Source: Desulfobacterales bacterium
GTDB taxonomy: Bacteria; Desulfobacterota; DSM-4660; Desulfatiglandales; Desulfatiglandaceae
Length of the DNA stretch: 38,108 nucleotides
Direction: 5' to 3'
NCBI GenBank assembly: GCA_014382905.1
Contig: JACNIU010000228.1
Coordinates: 1 to 38,108, forward strand
Under the pieces are notes generated by a model. The model was given only the letters and a program-made list of their open reading frames with translations, was not told the origin of the DNA and ran no database searches. A program made the translations under genes and the position numbers. Position 1 is the first letter of the stretch, and every line of letters starts with the position of its first letter. Below, in pieces: positions 8,389-17,148 of the stretch.

Positions 8389-8727
8389 ATGATCCGGGCA
8401 AAACTATGGTTTCGATGTGCCGCCATGCATGATCCGGTAACGCCGGTCATTGTTAAACCGGCCGTGATCGGATGGGATGCCAAGAAAAGGGAAGTGGATC
8501 TTACGATTGAACGTGCCTTTAAGGGCGAGGAGTTGGTCCTGAGGATGAAAGGCTGGGTAACCGTTGATGTAAAGAAGGCCATCGAGGTCATAAAGAAATA
8601 CGGTTTTATCAAGGTCTTAGACGAACGGGACCTCGCGGTAGAGATGGAAACAGAAAAAGACTTTGAAGCATTAAACGGGGAGCTCTCAGAAAGTTTCGGC
8701 GACCAGTTGGACCTTGAAAGGATATGA
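8389..8727 (+). CDS. Conserved hypothetical protein upstream of Smr
   Basis: A 112-aa soluble protein that I do not recognise. It has an alternating beta/alpha look, with DLTIERAFKGEELVLRMKGWVTV followed by a KKAIEVIKKYGF helix and an acidic C-terminal third. There is no signal peptide or membrane segment. AAAGGAG lies 7 nt before the ATG. Its stop overlaps the start of the Smr gene by 4 nt (ATGA), so the two are co-translated and probably functionally linked. Confidence 0.75.
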   Translation: MIRAKLWFRCAAMHDPVTPVIVKPAVIGWDAKKREVDLTIERAFKGEELVLRMKGWVTVDVKKAIEVIKKYGFIKVLDERDLAVEMETEKDFEALNGELSESFGDQLDLERI

Positions 8728-9011
8728 CAGGAACCGATTCCGAACCGGTTGAGGTCCCCATTGACGGGATCTTAGACCTGCACACATTCGCCCCGGAAGA
8801 CGTGTCTTCGGTGGTGGAAGAATACCTGTGGGCATGTCTCAAGGAGGGGATCCATGAAGTCAGGATTATTCATGGAAAGGGGAGGGGTGTCCTCCGCCGG
8901 ATCGTACATGCCCGGCTTGAAAGACACCCCAACGTCATAGACTTCGGGCTCGACTCCGGGCCTTCGGGCTGGGGGGCTACCGTGGTCCGCCTCAAAGCAG
9001 GCTCAGCGTGA
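8724..9011 (+). CDS. Smr domain protein
   Basis: A 95-aa stand-alone Smr (small MutS-related) domain. The landmarks are the DLHTF segment near residue 18 and HGKGRGVLRRIVHARLERHPNV at about residues 49-71, with the usual Gly-rich end GPSGWGATVVRL. Smr domains nick or cleave DNA or RNA, and recent work links them to rescue of stalled ribosomes; which applies here is unknown. It is a short, MutS-less form, fully overlapping-coupled with the 112-aa gene upstream. Its 3' end overlaps the convergent gene on the minus strand by 9 nt. Confidence 0.88.
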   Translation: MTGTDSEPVEVPIDGILDLHTFAPEDVSSVVEEYLWACLKEGIHEVRIIHGKGRGVLRRIVHARLERHPNVIDFGLDSGPSGWGATVVRLKAGSA

Positions 9012-10217
9012 ACCGGCAGTGAATTCCCGAACGGCTGAAAACATCCGTTCCCTGTCCACCGGAGCTACCTTTCTGACAATCCACTCCCGGAATTCTTGCC
9101 CGGCAGGGAGCGACTGTTTGTAGCTCATCAGGTCTAATTTGACGCCAAGGGCCTCAGCAACTTTTGTGGCCATGATGGGCCATATCTCGCCGATATCCCC
9201 TACCACAGGGACGCTGCCCGGGATCCTGGCAAACCCCGACATCTCCATGCGAAAAGGGATGCGCATCGACTTTGTCTTTGGAAGACCCTTGTGAACCGCG
9301 TCGGACACCATTCCGGACTCCCTCTCCTTGTTCCAGGCCTTCTCCAGGTTGGGATCGAGGTCTATTCTCACGATCTTCTTCTCTCTGAGTGAATAGGTCC
9401 AACCCCCTTCCCAGTCGGACCATATGCCGTGACCCGTAAAAAGCTCAAAGGGCCCGTCATGAATCTCCTGGGAAAGGGCAAGGGCTGACTCGATAATCAC
9501 ATCCGCGCTGTTAAGGAGTTCCGCAACCCGCTGGCACCGTTCGGATACAGGGATGGAATCACCGACTGCCAGACCCACCTCTCCACCCCCTATCATCTGT
9601 GGGACGGTAACGAGCACAGGGACGTTTTTAAGTGCCCCTGCCCCTATCATGGTGTAAGGGTCAGCACCGTAACCGGCAACCTGTTCAAAGGGGAGGCCGC
9701 ATCGTTTGGAAAGGGCAAGAATATCACGTGCCAGTCTTTCCGTGCGAAGGCCGGTGGGATAGGCCATATTCCCTGCAACCTTGATAATAATATTTCCCTT
9801 GGCCCGCTTCATCCTGTGGTAAAGTCCCGTGTCTATATAGATTTCTTTTTGATACGCCTCTAAACGGGCCTTTGAGATCATGCTGACCTCAAACTGTCCG
9901 TCGCAGGGGAGCTTCCCGGTTTCAAACCCAAAGACCTCTCCATCAAATCGTTTTACTTTTTCCAAGGTGCCTGCCATCTCATGATTGATGACCGCAGAGC
10001 TGGTGGAAACCCCATCAATGAGACCCTTGTGTATAAGTTCCGCAATAAGGGTCGTAACGCCCTCGTGGATATTCGGGCCGCTTCCCACCACGGCAACCAC
10101 CTTGCCGCCTCTTTCTTTGGCCTCAACGATCACTTTTACGGCCAGGTTCAACCTGGACCTGGTTCTTGCCGTAAGGCCTTTGTACATTGCTTCGATTGCT
10201 TTTTGATCAATTGGCAT
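9003..10217 (-). CDS. Conserved hypothetical protein, possible deoxyhypusine-synthase-like fold
   Basis: A 404-aa cytoplasmic protein of unknown function. The first half reads as a nucleotide-binding alpha/beta domain: KVVAVVGSGPNIHEGVTTLIAELIHKGLIDGV, then a STSSAVINHEMAGTLEKVKRFDGE block. Its order (pocket, Ile-Asp-Gly-Val strand, conserved His-Glu) recalls deoxyhypusine-synthase-like or ornithine-cyclodeaminase-associated folds. Later blocks include AGYGADPYTMIGAGALKNVPVLVTVPQMIGGGEVG and a Trp-rich TGHGIWSDWEGGW. The ATG is preceded by AGAAAGGGG. It follows the HD-GYP gene at 17 nt on the same strand, so they may be co-transcribed. The fold assignment is only a guess from motif spacing. 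Confidence 0.7.
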   Translation of the reverse strand: MPIDQKAIEAMYKGLTARTRSRLNLAVKVIVEAKERGGKVVAVVGSGPNIHEGVTTLIAELIHKGLIDGVSTSSAVINHEMAGTLEKVKRFDGEVFGFETGKLPCDGQFEVSMISKARLEAYQKEIYIDTGLYHRMKRAKGNIIIKVAGNMAYPTGLRTERLARDILALSKRCGLPFEQVAGYGADPYTMIGAGALKNVPVLVTVPQMIGGGEVGLAVGDSIPVSERCQRVAELLNSADVIIESALALSQEIHDGPFELFTGHGIWSDWEGGWTYSLREKKIVRIDLDPNLEKAWNKERESGMVSDAVHKGLPKTKSMRIPFRMEMSGFARIPGSVPVVGDIGEIWPIMATKVAEALGVKLDLMSYKQSLPAGQEFREWIVRKVAPVDRERMFSAVREFTAGSR

Positions 10218-10234
10218 TGGAAATAGCCCCTTTC

Positions 10235-11104
10235 TCAGAACATCCCTTTTTCTTTGATATCCTCAATAAAGGCCTCAACGAGTTCAGGGGATAGATTTTT
10301 CCCGCCAATTTTTCTCAGTATGGCGAATGCCTCTTCCATGGTTCTCCCCTTCTGGTAAGATCTGTCTGTAGTGATGGCGTCGAAACAATCCGCCACACTG
10401 ATCATCCTGGCCCCCACCGGGATTTCCTCCCCCTTAAGACCACCGGGATATCCTGTTCCGTCAAGGCTTTCATGGTGATAGTGAACGTAGTCAAGGACAG
10501 GCCCCAGAAAAGTAAGGTCTTTGAGAATATCAACTCCGATCTTGGGATGGTTGCGAATCTCCTCAAAGATCCCCTCACTGATACTGACGTCTTCATCGCT
10601 GAAAACCCGGTCACTGAACCCGATTTTCCCGATGTCATGGAGCACGCTTCCGATCCGGATCTTTTCCACCTCTTCGTCGGATAATCCCACTTTTCGTGCG
10701 AGCCTTTCCGAGTAAACAGATACCCGGTAGGCATGGCCCTTGGTATATTTATCCCTCGCCCCAAGTGCATTGGCAATGGTGATTACGGTCTGGGTGATAT
10801 TCTTCTGCAGCAACGCGTTCAGATCCCGGAGTTCATCGATCAATTGCTCCAACCGGACTTCCCTTGCCTCAACCCTGACCATCATCATGCCCATGGCCTC
10901 GGCAATCCTCTGGATCATTTCAGAATGCCCGGGCTTGGTAAACTCCATGACCTCATTGGAATAGTTCCCCTTGGCCACCGCTTCGATAATGTCAATGAGA
11001 TTACGGATCTCTTCTTCGGAGGCTTCATGCACGGCTGGCGTACTCCCGGAGCGACTGATCAATGGATTTCCCTCTCCCTGAACCTTGAACCCGTGAACGC
11101 TCAC
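10235..11104 (-). CDS. HD-GYP domain protein, probable cyclic-di-GMP phosphodiesterase
   Basis: A 289-aa soluble protein with a helical N-terminal linker (about residues 30-110, HAMP/coiled-coil like, no membrane segment) and a full HD-GYP domain. Seen are GHAYRVSVYSERLA (His124), VLHDIGK (H156/D157), NHPKIG (His186), YHHESLDGTGYPGG (H210/H211, GYP 218-220) and SVADCFDA (Asp239). All metal ligands are present, so it should hydrolyse c-di-GMP or a related dinucleotide. The start is GTG 11104; no Shine-Dalgarno is seen, and a strong promoter lies only 14 nt upstream, so the mRNA may be nearly leaderless. The C-terminus is 17 nt before the next gene. Confidence 0.9.
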   Translation of the reverse strand: MSVHGFKVQGEGNPLISRSGSTPAVHEASEEEIRNLIDIIEAVAKGNYSNEVMEFTKPGHSEMIQRIAEAMGMMMVRVEAREVRLEQLIDELRDLNALLQKNITQTVITIANALGARDKYTKGHAYRVSVYSERLARKVGLSDEEVEKIRIGSVLHDIGKIGFSDRVFSDEDVSISEGIFEEIRNHPKIGVDILKDLTFLGPVLDYVHYHHESLDGTGYPGGLKGEEIPVGARMISVADCFDAITTDRSYQKGRTMEEAFAILRKIGGKNLSPELVEAFIEDIKEKGMF

Positions 11105-11118
11105 TTTGGGCTGGTGTC

Positions 11119-11147
11119 AGTATATGCCAAACGCAAACGCGTGTCAA
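11119..11147 (-). promoter_or_regulatory. Near-consensus sigma-70 promoter of the HD-GYP gene
   Basis: Reading the minus strand: TTGACA (11147-11142), 17 nt, TATACT (11124-11119). The GTG start is at 11104, so the predicted transcript has a leader of about 8 nt. Confidence 0.7.
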
Positions 11148-11293
11148 AAAAACAAATGGCCCCTTCGGGCGTCGAGACGAAATAATTATTTGGAATTTAT
11201 CTTGAATTGCCTTATGATTGAAACGATGCAGTAAATGCAGCGGCCATTGGCTTCCCAATGGATCCCGGCTCCGGTGTTCTTTACATTAACATC

Positions 11294-11314
11294 AAGGAAC
11301 TCTCCCAGTTCCTT
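11294..11314 (+). promoter_or_regulatory. Hairpin in argF leader region
   Basis: A perfect 8-bp stem, AAGGAACT (11294-11301) and AGTTCCTT (11307-11314) with a CTCCC loop, followed by T-rich sequence with two copies of a TTTAGGCA-like word. It could be a weak terminator for upstream transcription or a regulatory structure for argF. I see no clear ArgR box. Confidence 0.35.
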
Positions 11315-11374
11315 TAACTTTAGGCATTTTAGCTCGATTTAGGCACTTTAGTTCACTTAATTGGGAGGTATGAA

Positions 11375-12295
11375 ATGACACGGTCATTCCTGACAGCAAA
11401 CGATTTGTCCTCAGAGGACCTTTTTGCAATCTTCGAGAGGGCCCGGATTCTGAAAGACGCCATCAAAAGACGAAAAACCCTCGACGTCCTCCGGAACAGG
11501 GTAATCGGCATCCTTTTCGAGAAGCCATCCACCAGGACACGAACAAGCTTTGAGTCGGCCATCCTGCGGCTTGGCGGCGCTGCAATCTACCTTGCGCCGG
11601 GCGATCTCCAGATCAAACGTGGAGAACCGATCGAGGACACAGGAAGGATGCTCGGAAGCTATCTCGATGCCGTTGTTGCAAGGGTCTATGCGCATCAGAC
11701 CGTGGAAGATCTTTCCCGCAATTCCGGCATCCCGGTGATTAATGGCCTGAGCGATCTGGAGCATCCTACCCAGGCCGTCTGCGATCTGTTTACCATACTT
11801 GAGGTCAAAGGTAAGGTTCAAGGGTTGACGCTTACATACATTGGCGACGGAAACAACGTATGCCATTCGTTATTAGCGATCTGCGCCTTAGCCGGCATGA
11901 ATATGAATGTTGCTTCCCCGAAAGGGTACGCTCCCCGTCAGGATATCTTGATGAAGGCGAATGAAATTGCAAAAAAAACGGGGGCCAGGTTGAACATTCT
12001 CGACCGCCCGAGAGAAGCAACTGCCGGGGCCGACATCCTTTATACCGATGTCTGGATCAGCATGGGAGAGGAAAAGGAAGAAGAAACAAAACTAACCGCT
12101 TTTCAAGGGTATCAAATAAACTCCGAGCTTCTGGAGATAGCGGCAGAAGATGCGGTAGTGATGCACTGCCTTCCGGCCCACAGAGGCCTCGAGATAACAA
12201 ACGATGTTATTGAGGGGCCCCAGTCTATCGTCTGGCAGCAGGCGGAAAACAAGATGCACGGGGCCGCCGGGATATTAGACTACTTTCTTTCATAA
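11375..12295 (+). CDS. argF: Ornithine carbamoyltransferase
   Basis: A 306-aa enzyme that joins carbamoyl phosphate and ornithine to make citrulline in arginine biosynthesis. The carbamoyl phosphate motif STRTR is at residues 52-56, HPTQ at 130-133, DVWISMG at about 225-231 and the ornithine loop HCLPAHRG at 264-271. All catalytic residues are present and the length is typical. GGGAGG lies about 9 nt before the ATG. It is single: no other arg gene is next to it. The downstream gene is convergent. Confidence 0.96.
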   Translation: MTRSFLTANDLSSEDLFAIFERARILKDAIKRRKTLDVLRNRVIGILFEKPSTRTRTSFESAILRLGGAAIYLAPGDLQIKRGEPIEDTGRMLGSYLDAVVARVYAHQTVEDLSRNSGIPVINGLSDLEHPTQAVCDLFTILEVKGKVQGLTLTYIGDGNNVCHSLLAICALAGMNMNVASPKGYAPRQDILMKANEIAKKTGARLNILDRPREATAGADILYTDVWISMGEEKEEETKLTAFQGYQINSELLEIAAEDAVVMHCLPAHRGLEITNDVIEGPQSIVWQQAENKMHGAAGILDYFLS

Positions 12296-12309
12296 GGCCG
12301 GCGTTATCC

Positions 12310-13287
12310 TCATTCAGGGGCTGCAAAAACCGCTGATCCGTAGCCGACAACCCACCGGCCCCGGCTTTCGGGGAAATCATCGCCGCTGTTGCGATAGTGT
12401 AAGACTGTTCCTTTCTTACATCCTTTAAGCTCCGCAAACCGCATAACCGCAAGGACCGGTCCTATCCCACAGAATGTCTGCCTCGAATAGCTCCAGTCTT
12501 TCTCAATCCCAGCGTGATCCATAACCCTCATCATCTCTAACGTATCCCTGTCTGTTTTTGTGACCCGCTCATAATTCGGATCATGCAACATATCACTGCT
12601 GGCGATGACCACGATTCTTTTCTTTCTGGAAAGGGTGTCCAGCACGGCCATAAGCTCGTTCAGCGTCTGGGGATCATGGTCCCCGATCAGTCCGACGATC
12701 AAACTAGTCCCCGGCAACGCTCTCTGCACAAAGGGAATCTCGTTTTCAGCCGAATGCTCACCCGCGTGGGGCCTGTAATCAAAGTATATCCGCGGGCTTT
12801 TTGCGGCCAAGAGCGCTGCGCCCTCTTTGTCAAGCACCGCCTCACCGAGTGGCGTCCCAATGGCATCTCCGTCCATGAGCGCTACGCCCGGGAATCCGCT
12901 GCGGTGACTGACCCCAAACACTACGACTGTTTCGGGCCGGCCCCAGGTTTCGGCGTTGTCTCTTATTGCACGAAATGCATATCCGGCCACCTTCCCGGAA
13001 TAGGCGTATCCCGCATGCGGCGCAATGGCACCCACGATCCTGCCATTCACTTTGTCTACCCGGGCCGTCTCAATGTATCCGTCGACCATTGTTTTCAACT
13101 CTTTCCCGCTTCCCGGGAACCATCTTCCGGCCCCGAAGGCCTTCCTGACCACCCGTTCAGTTCCCTTACTCATCTTTCCCTCCTCTCCCGCCCAGGAAAA
13201 CATGACAAAACAGGGCGCATATACACACGCCGTCAGCAACACCAGAAGAACGCATACACCTTTTCGTCTCGCAAGAATCAGATCCAT
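12310..13287 (-). CDS. MEMO family protein (AmmeMemoRadiSam system B-like) with export signal
   Basis: A 325-aa protein of the MEMO/AMMECR1-B family, metal-binding relatives of extradiol dioxygenases of uncertain biochemical role. Key blocks: RWFPGSGKELKTMVDGY, IAPHAGYAYSG, FGVSHRSGF, HAGEHSAENEIPF, ASSDMLHDP and FCGIGPV. These carry the conserved His/Asp/Cys residues expected for the metal site. Unusually, about 30 extra N-terminal residues form a signal: a basic start, a hydrophobic core, and L-T-A-C at 18-21 that fits a lipobox. So it may be an envelope lipoprotein, not cytosolic. GAGGAGG precedes the ATG. No partner AMMECR1 or radical SAM gene is in the window. Confidence 0.9.
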   Translation of the reverse strand: MDLILARRKGVCVLLVLLTACVYAPCFVMFSWAGEEGKMSKGTERVVRKAFGAGRWFPGSGKELKTMVDGYIETARVDKVNGRIVGAIAPHAGYAYSGKVAGYAFRAIRDNAETWGRPETVVVFGVSHRSGFPGVALMDGDAIGTPLGEAVLDKEGAALLAAKSPRIYFDYRPHAGEHSAENEIPFVQRALPGTSLIVGLIGDHDPQTLNELMAVLDTLSRKKRIVVIASSDMLHDPNYERVTKTDRDTLEMMRVMDHAGIEKDWSYSRQTFCGIGPVLAVMRFAELKGCKKGTVLHYRNSGDDFPESRGRWVVGYGSAVFAAPE

Positions 13288-13319
13288 ACGGCCTCCTCAG
13301 TTTTAGTGTTGCAGGTTGT

Positions 13320-13408
13320 GGGTTTGTTGGGTTACTTGGGTTTGTTGAGTTTATTGGGTTCAGGGTTCAGGGTTTTCAATCATCAATCGACAATCAACAA
13401 TCAACAAT
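13320..13408. repeat. Degenerate intergenic repeats (GGGTTTGTT / AATCAAC)
   Basis: Between the MEMO gene and the dnaE stop are tandem-like words: gggtttgttg, gggttcagggttcaggg and caatcaacaatcaacaat. The last 18-mer (13391-13408) recurs, inverted and identical, at 30022-30039. These look like dispersed low-complexity intergenic repeats and not a coding or regulatory element. Confidence 0.6.
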
Positions 13409-16400
13409 CTAATACAGTTCACATGCCTTACGCCCCAACAAGCCCTCAATCTCCGCGAGGAGTTCCTTGCAGGGGAGAACATTGAAACGACCCTGTGCAG
13501 AGATCGTCACGTCTTTCCCCCCGGGCACACTTACCTTGAAAATGAGTCTGCACTCTCCTGGATATTTGAACAAAATATCCCGCAGGTCTTCCAAAATTTC
13601 TCGTGAGAGGCCCCCATTTTCCAGTTTGAACACGACGGCCCTTACAGTGTTCAGTTTGAGAGCGCTTAACGTCTCAATTTCCTTTGCAAGTATCTTGGCT
13701 GAACTGTCCCCGATTTCCACTCCTCCTGTTATCAGCAGGGGCTCGTCGCCTTTCAGGAGCGGCGACACGGCTGTGAAAAGATCCGGGAATATAACCACTT
13801 CGGTGGAGCCGGTCAGGTCTTCAAGATGAATGACGGCCATCTTGTCACCTCTTTTGGTTCGCTTTATCTTCAGGCTTTCTACAACGCCGGCGACCTTGAC
13901 CAGGCTCTTATCCTTCTGTCCTGGAAGATCGTGTACCAGGCAGCTCGTAAACCGGTCGATCTCATCGTGAAAGCTATCTAAGGGGTGGCCTGTAATATAG
14001 AAGCCTAAGGCCTCTTTTTCCCTCCTTAACCTCTCTCCTTCATCCCATTCCGCGATATCAGGAAGTTCGAGGAGCCCACCGGAACTTCCGCTGTGAAAGG
14101 TCAAAGGTCCGAACATATTCAGTTGATTCGGGTCGTGGTTAGCGCCGCAGATCCTCAGGGCATCATCAAGGCCCGCAAAGAGCCTGGATCGGTAACTCCC
14201 TGTAAAATCAAATGCCCCGCACTGGATTAAACCTTCGAGGACTCTGCGGTTGACCTTGGATCCGTCTACCCGCCTGCAAAAATCGAGGAGATCGCCGAAA
14301 GGCCCGTGGCTATCCCTCTCCTCGTTGACCAGTTCTACCGCCTTCAGGCCAACATTCTTGACTGCCGCAAGCCCAAAACGGATTTTTCCATCCACCACGG
14401 AAAAGTCTGCCTGGCTTTCATTCACATCCGGGGGCAGGATTTCAATCCCCATTACCCGGCACTCCGCGATGTTCTTGATCGTCTTGTCCTGGTTCCCCAT
14501 ATCCAGAGTCAGAAGAGCGGCCATGAACTCCACCGGATAATGGGCCTTGAGATAGGCTGTCTGATACGCGATCATGGCATAGGCCGCGGAATGAGATTTG
14601 TTAAAACCGTAACCCCCGAACTTGTCTATCAGCCCGAAAAGCTTGTCCGCCATCTTGGCCTCAACACCGTTTGCCGTGGCCCCTTCAATAAACCTTGCCC
14701 TGTGTCTTGCCATAACTTCTGGTTTCTTTTTTCCCACGGCCTTTCTGAGTTCATCCGCCTCCCCCATCGTGTACTTTGCCAGGACCTGGGCGATCTTCAT
14801 GACCTGTTCCTGGTACAATATAACGCCGTAGGTCTCTTTAAGGATCGGTTCTAACTGAGGAATAAAATAATGAATCTTTCCTTTGCCGTGCTTCCCGTTG
14901 ACAAAATCATCGATCATGTTGCTCCCCAGAGGTCCCGGCCTGTAAAGGGCCATCAGGGCGATCATATCTTCAAAGATCTCCGGCTTGAGCCGTCTCAGAA
15001 GGTCTTTCATGCCGGAGCTTTCCAATTGGAATACGCCGGTGGTTTTTCCGTCAGAGCAAAGTTGGTAGGTGGCTGGATCATTGAAAGAAATTTTGCTCAG
15101 GTCTACCCTCTTGTGAGAGGTCTTTTCAATCAGACGAAGGGCTTCCTTGATCACCGTCAAGGTTTTCAGCCCCAAAAAATCAAATTTGATCAGGCCTAAC
15201 TGCTCAATCCTTTCCATGGTGAACTGGGCCATGACTTCCCCCTTGGACCCAGCATAAAGGGGGAGATATTCCACAAGTGGCCTGTCCGCAATAACCACGC
15301 CACATGCGTGGGTCGACGCATGTCTGGCTAAGCCCTCAACAGCACGGGATATCTTGAGAAGCTTTTTGAGCGGGCCTTCCCTCTCTTCCAATTCCCTCAG
15401 CTCCGGCTCTTCTCGAATAGCCTGATCCAGTGTGACGCCGGGCCCTTCCGGCACTAATTTGGCGATACGGTCCACCTCTCCCAATGGGATGTTGAGGCTG
15501 CGGCCCACATCCCGTATGGCCCCCCTTGCCTTCATGGTGCCGAACGTAATGATCTGACTTACATTGTCCCGCCCATATTTTTCCGCTACATACCGTATGA
15601 CCTGATCCCTGCCGTTGATGCAGAAGTCGATATCGATATCCGGCATGCTTATTCGTGCCGGATTCAGAAATCTCTCAAAAAGGAGCCCGTATCTTATCGG
15701 GTCAATGTTGGTGATGTTCAGGCAATAGGCCACCAGAGAGCCGGCTGCCGAACCACGGCCGGGCCCCACAGAAATATCGTTGCGGTATGCGTATTCGATG
15801 AAATCGGCCACAATCAGAAAGTAGCCTGCAAAATCCATATCGAGAACCACAGAAAGCTCAAATTCGAGCCTTTCCTGGTACTCGGATTGGACCGTTTCGG
15901 AAAGTGGTCCTTCTTTCTCTTCTTTCTCTGCCAATCGCACCGCAAGGCCCCTTTTGGCCTTGTCGGTCAATATTTCATTGAGGCTTCTCTTGTCCTCCGT
16001 ATGAAATACCGGGAATTTATATTTACCGAAATCCATTTCATACTCACAGCGACTTGCCACCTCCATGGTATTGTCCAAGGCCTCCTCATACCCTCTCAGG
16101 GCCTCCTCCATTTCCTGCCGGGACTTGAAATAGAACTCGTCAGATGAAAACTTGAGCCGCTTCTCATCGTCAATTGACTTCCCCGTCTGGATGCAGAGGA
16201 GGATATCGTGGGCCTCAGCGTCCTCTTTGTTTAAGTAATGGCAATCGTTTGTGCCCACCAAGGGTATGGAAAGATCGCGAGAGATTTCTTTGAGCACGCG
16301 GTTCACCTTTTCTTGTTCAGACAAATGATTGGCCTGGACCTCTAAATAAAACCGCCCATTGTCAAAGATAGACGCCATCTCTCGTGCCTTTTGCTTGGCT

Positions 16401-16873
16401 GACTCAACTTGTCCAGCGCCCACGAGATAGGGAACAGACCCTTTCAGGCAACCGGAAAAAGCGATAAGGCCGGCGTTATATTCCCTGAGGAGATCCATGT
16501 CTACGCGGGGATGGTAATAGAACCCTTCTAAATGACCCAAAGTAACCAGCTTGCTCAAATTCGCATATCCCTGTGCGTTCATGACCAGGAGGGTAAGATG
16601 ATAGGCGTTGGGTCTTCCGCCCGGTGATGGTGAACGATCCCGCCGGTCGCCAGGGGCCACATAGACCTCACACCCGATGATCGGTTTGATCCCTGCCTTT
16701 ACGGCCTGATCATAGAACTGCACAACACCGAACATGTTGCCGTGATCGGTAATGGCGACGCTATCCATCCCTAAGCCGCGCGCCTTGTCTAAGAGCCGGT
16801 CAATCCGGATAGCCCCGTCCAGGAGGCTGTATTCGGTATGCACATGAAGATGAACAAATGACGAGTCGGTCAC
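13409..16873 (-). CDS. dnaE: DNA polymerase III alpha subunit
   Basis: Replicative polymerase catalytic subunit of the DnaE1 type, about 1154 aa from GTG 16873. It has an N-terminal PHP domain (HLHVHTEYSLLDGAI, ITDHGNMFG), the palm catalytic Asp motif PDIDIDF at about residues 411-417, the GRGSAAGSLVAY block, the fingers, a helix-hairpin-helix region, and a C-terminal OB fold (VAGVVESLKIKRTKRGDKMAVIHLED). The frame opens 23 codons earlier at a TTG (16942), but that extension has no homology character, and the GTG is preceded by an AGGA-like site. A MITE-like repeat sits about 100 nt upstream. Monocistronic. Confidence 0.96.
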   Translation of the reverse strand: MTDSSFVHLHVHTEYSLLDGAIRIDRLLDKARGLGMDSVAITDHGNMFGVVQFYDQAVKAGIKPIIGCEVYVAPGDRRDRSPSPGGRPNAYHLTLLVMNAQGYANLSKLVTLGHLEGFYYHPRVDMDLLREYNAGLIAFSGCLKGSVPYLVGAGQVESAKQKAREMASIFDNGRFYLEVQANHLSEQEKVNRVLKEISRDLSIPLVGTNDCHYLNKEDAEAHDILLCIQTGKSIDDEKRLKFSSDEFYFKSRQEMEEALRGYEEALDNTMEVASRCEYEMDFGKYKFPVFHTEDKRSLNEILTDKAKRGLAVRLAEKEEKEGPLSETVQSEYQERLEFELSVVLDMDFAGYFLIVADFIEYAYRNDISVGPGRGSAAGSLVAYCLNITNIDPIRYGLLFERFLNPARISMPDIDIDFCINGRDQVIRYVAEKYGRDNVSQIITFGTMKARGAIRDVGRSLNIPLGEVDRIAKLVPEGPGVTLDQAIREEPELRELEEREGPLKKLLKISRAVEGLARHASTHACGVVIADRPLVEYLPLYAGSKGEVMAQFTMERIEQLGLIKFDFLGLKTLTVIKEALRLIEKTSHKRVDLSKISFNDPATYQLCSDGKTTGVFQLESSGMKDLLRRLKPEIFEDMIALMALYRPGPLGSNMIDDFVNGKHGKGKIHYFIPQLEPILKETYGVILYQEQVMKIAQVLAKYTMGEADELRKAVGKKKPEVMARHRARFIEGATANGVEAKMADKLFGLIDKFGGYGFNKSHSAAYAMIAYQTAYLKAHYPVEFMAALLTLDMGNQDKTIKNIAECRVMGIEILPPDVNESQADFSVVDGKIRFGLAAVKNVGLKAVELVNEERDSHGPFGDLLDFCRRVDGSKVNRRVLEGLIQCGAFDFTGSYRSRLFAGLDDALRICGANHDPNQLNMFGPLTFHSGSSGGLLELPDIAEWDEGERLRREKEALGFYITGHPLDSFHDEIDRFTSCLVHDLPGQKDKSLVKVAGVVESLKIKRTKRGDKMAVIHLEDLTGSTEVVIFPDLFTAVSPLLKGDEPLLITGGVEIGDSSAKILAKEIETLSALKLNTVRAVVFKLENGGLSREILEDLRDILFKYPGECRLIFKVSVPGGKDVTISAQGRFNVLPCKELLAEIEGLLGRKACELY

Positions 16874-16970
16874 TTTATCCTGATCTTTCTGTAAACGATG
16901 ATTGTAAGATACTAACTGAATATGATACGGTATATACGCCAAATCATCAAGGCCCTAATTTTGGCAGGAG

Positions 16971-17126
16971 GTAACAGTTCAGCCACTAAGGCACAAAGGC
17001 TCAAAGGAAGGACATGAATTTTAAACCCCTATCAAAAAGAGAAGAATCTATTGCTGATTAAAAACGGTATCAAGAGAATTATATTATAATCTTGGTGTCT
17101 TGGTGCCTTAGTGGCTGAACTATTAC
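16971..17126. mobile_element. MITE-like element, copy A (156 bp)
   Basis: Imperfect terminal inverted repeats of about 24 bp (GTAAYAGTTCAGCCACTAAG...) bound a non-coding AT-rich core. Its reverse complement is identical to 31761-31904 except for 12 extra bases (about 17075-17086) in this copy. It contains no transposase. It lies in the divergent intergenic region between dnaE and the histidine kinase gene, where it separates the two promoters. Confidence 0.8.
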
Positions 17127-17148
17127 GGAAGGAGTTAGGAAAAAACAG

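Noticed and set aside
12583-13485. Open frame of 300 codons on the plus strand opposite the MEMO gene
   Set aside because: Antisense to a clear conserved protein, composition is that of a shadow frame and its end runs into low-complexity repeats; no motif or ribosome site.
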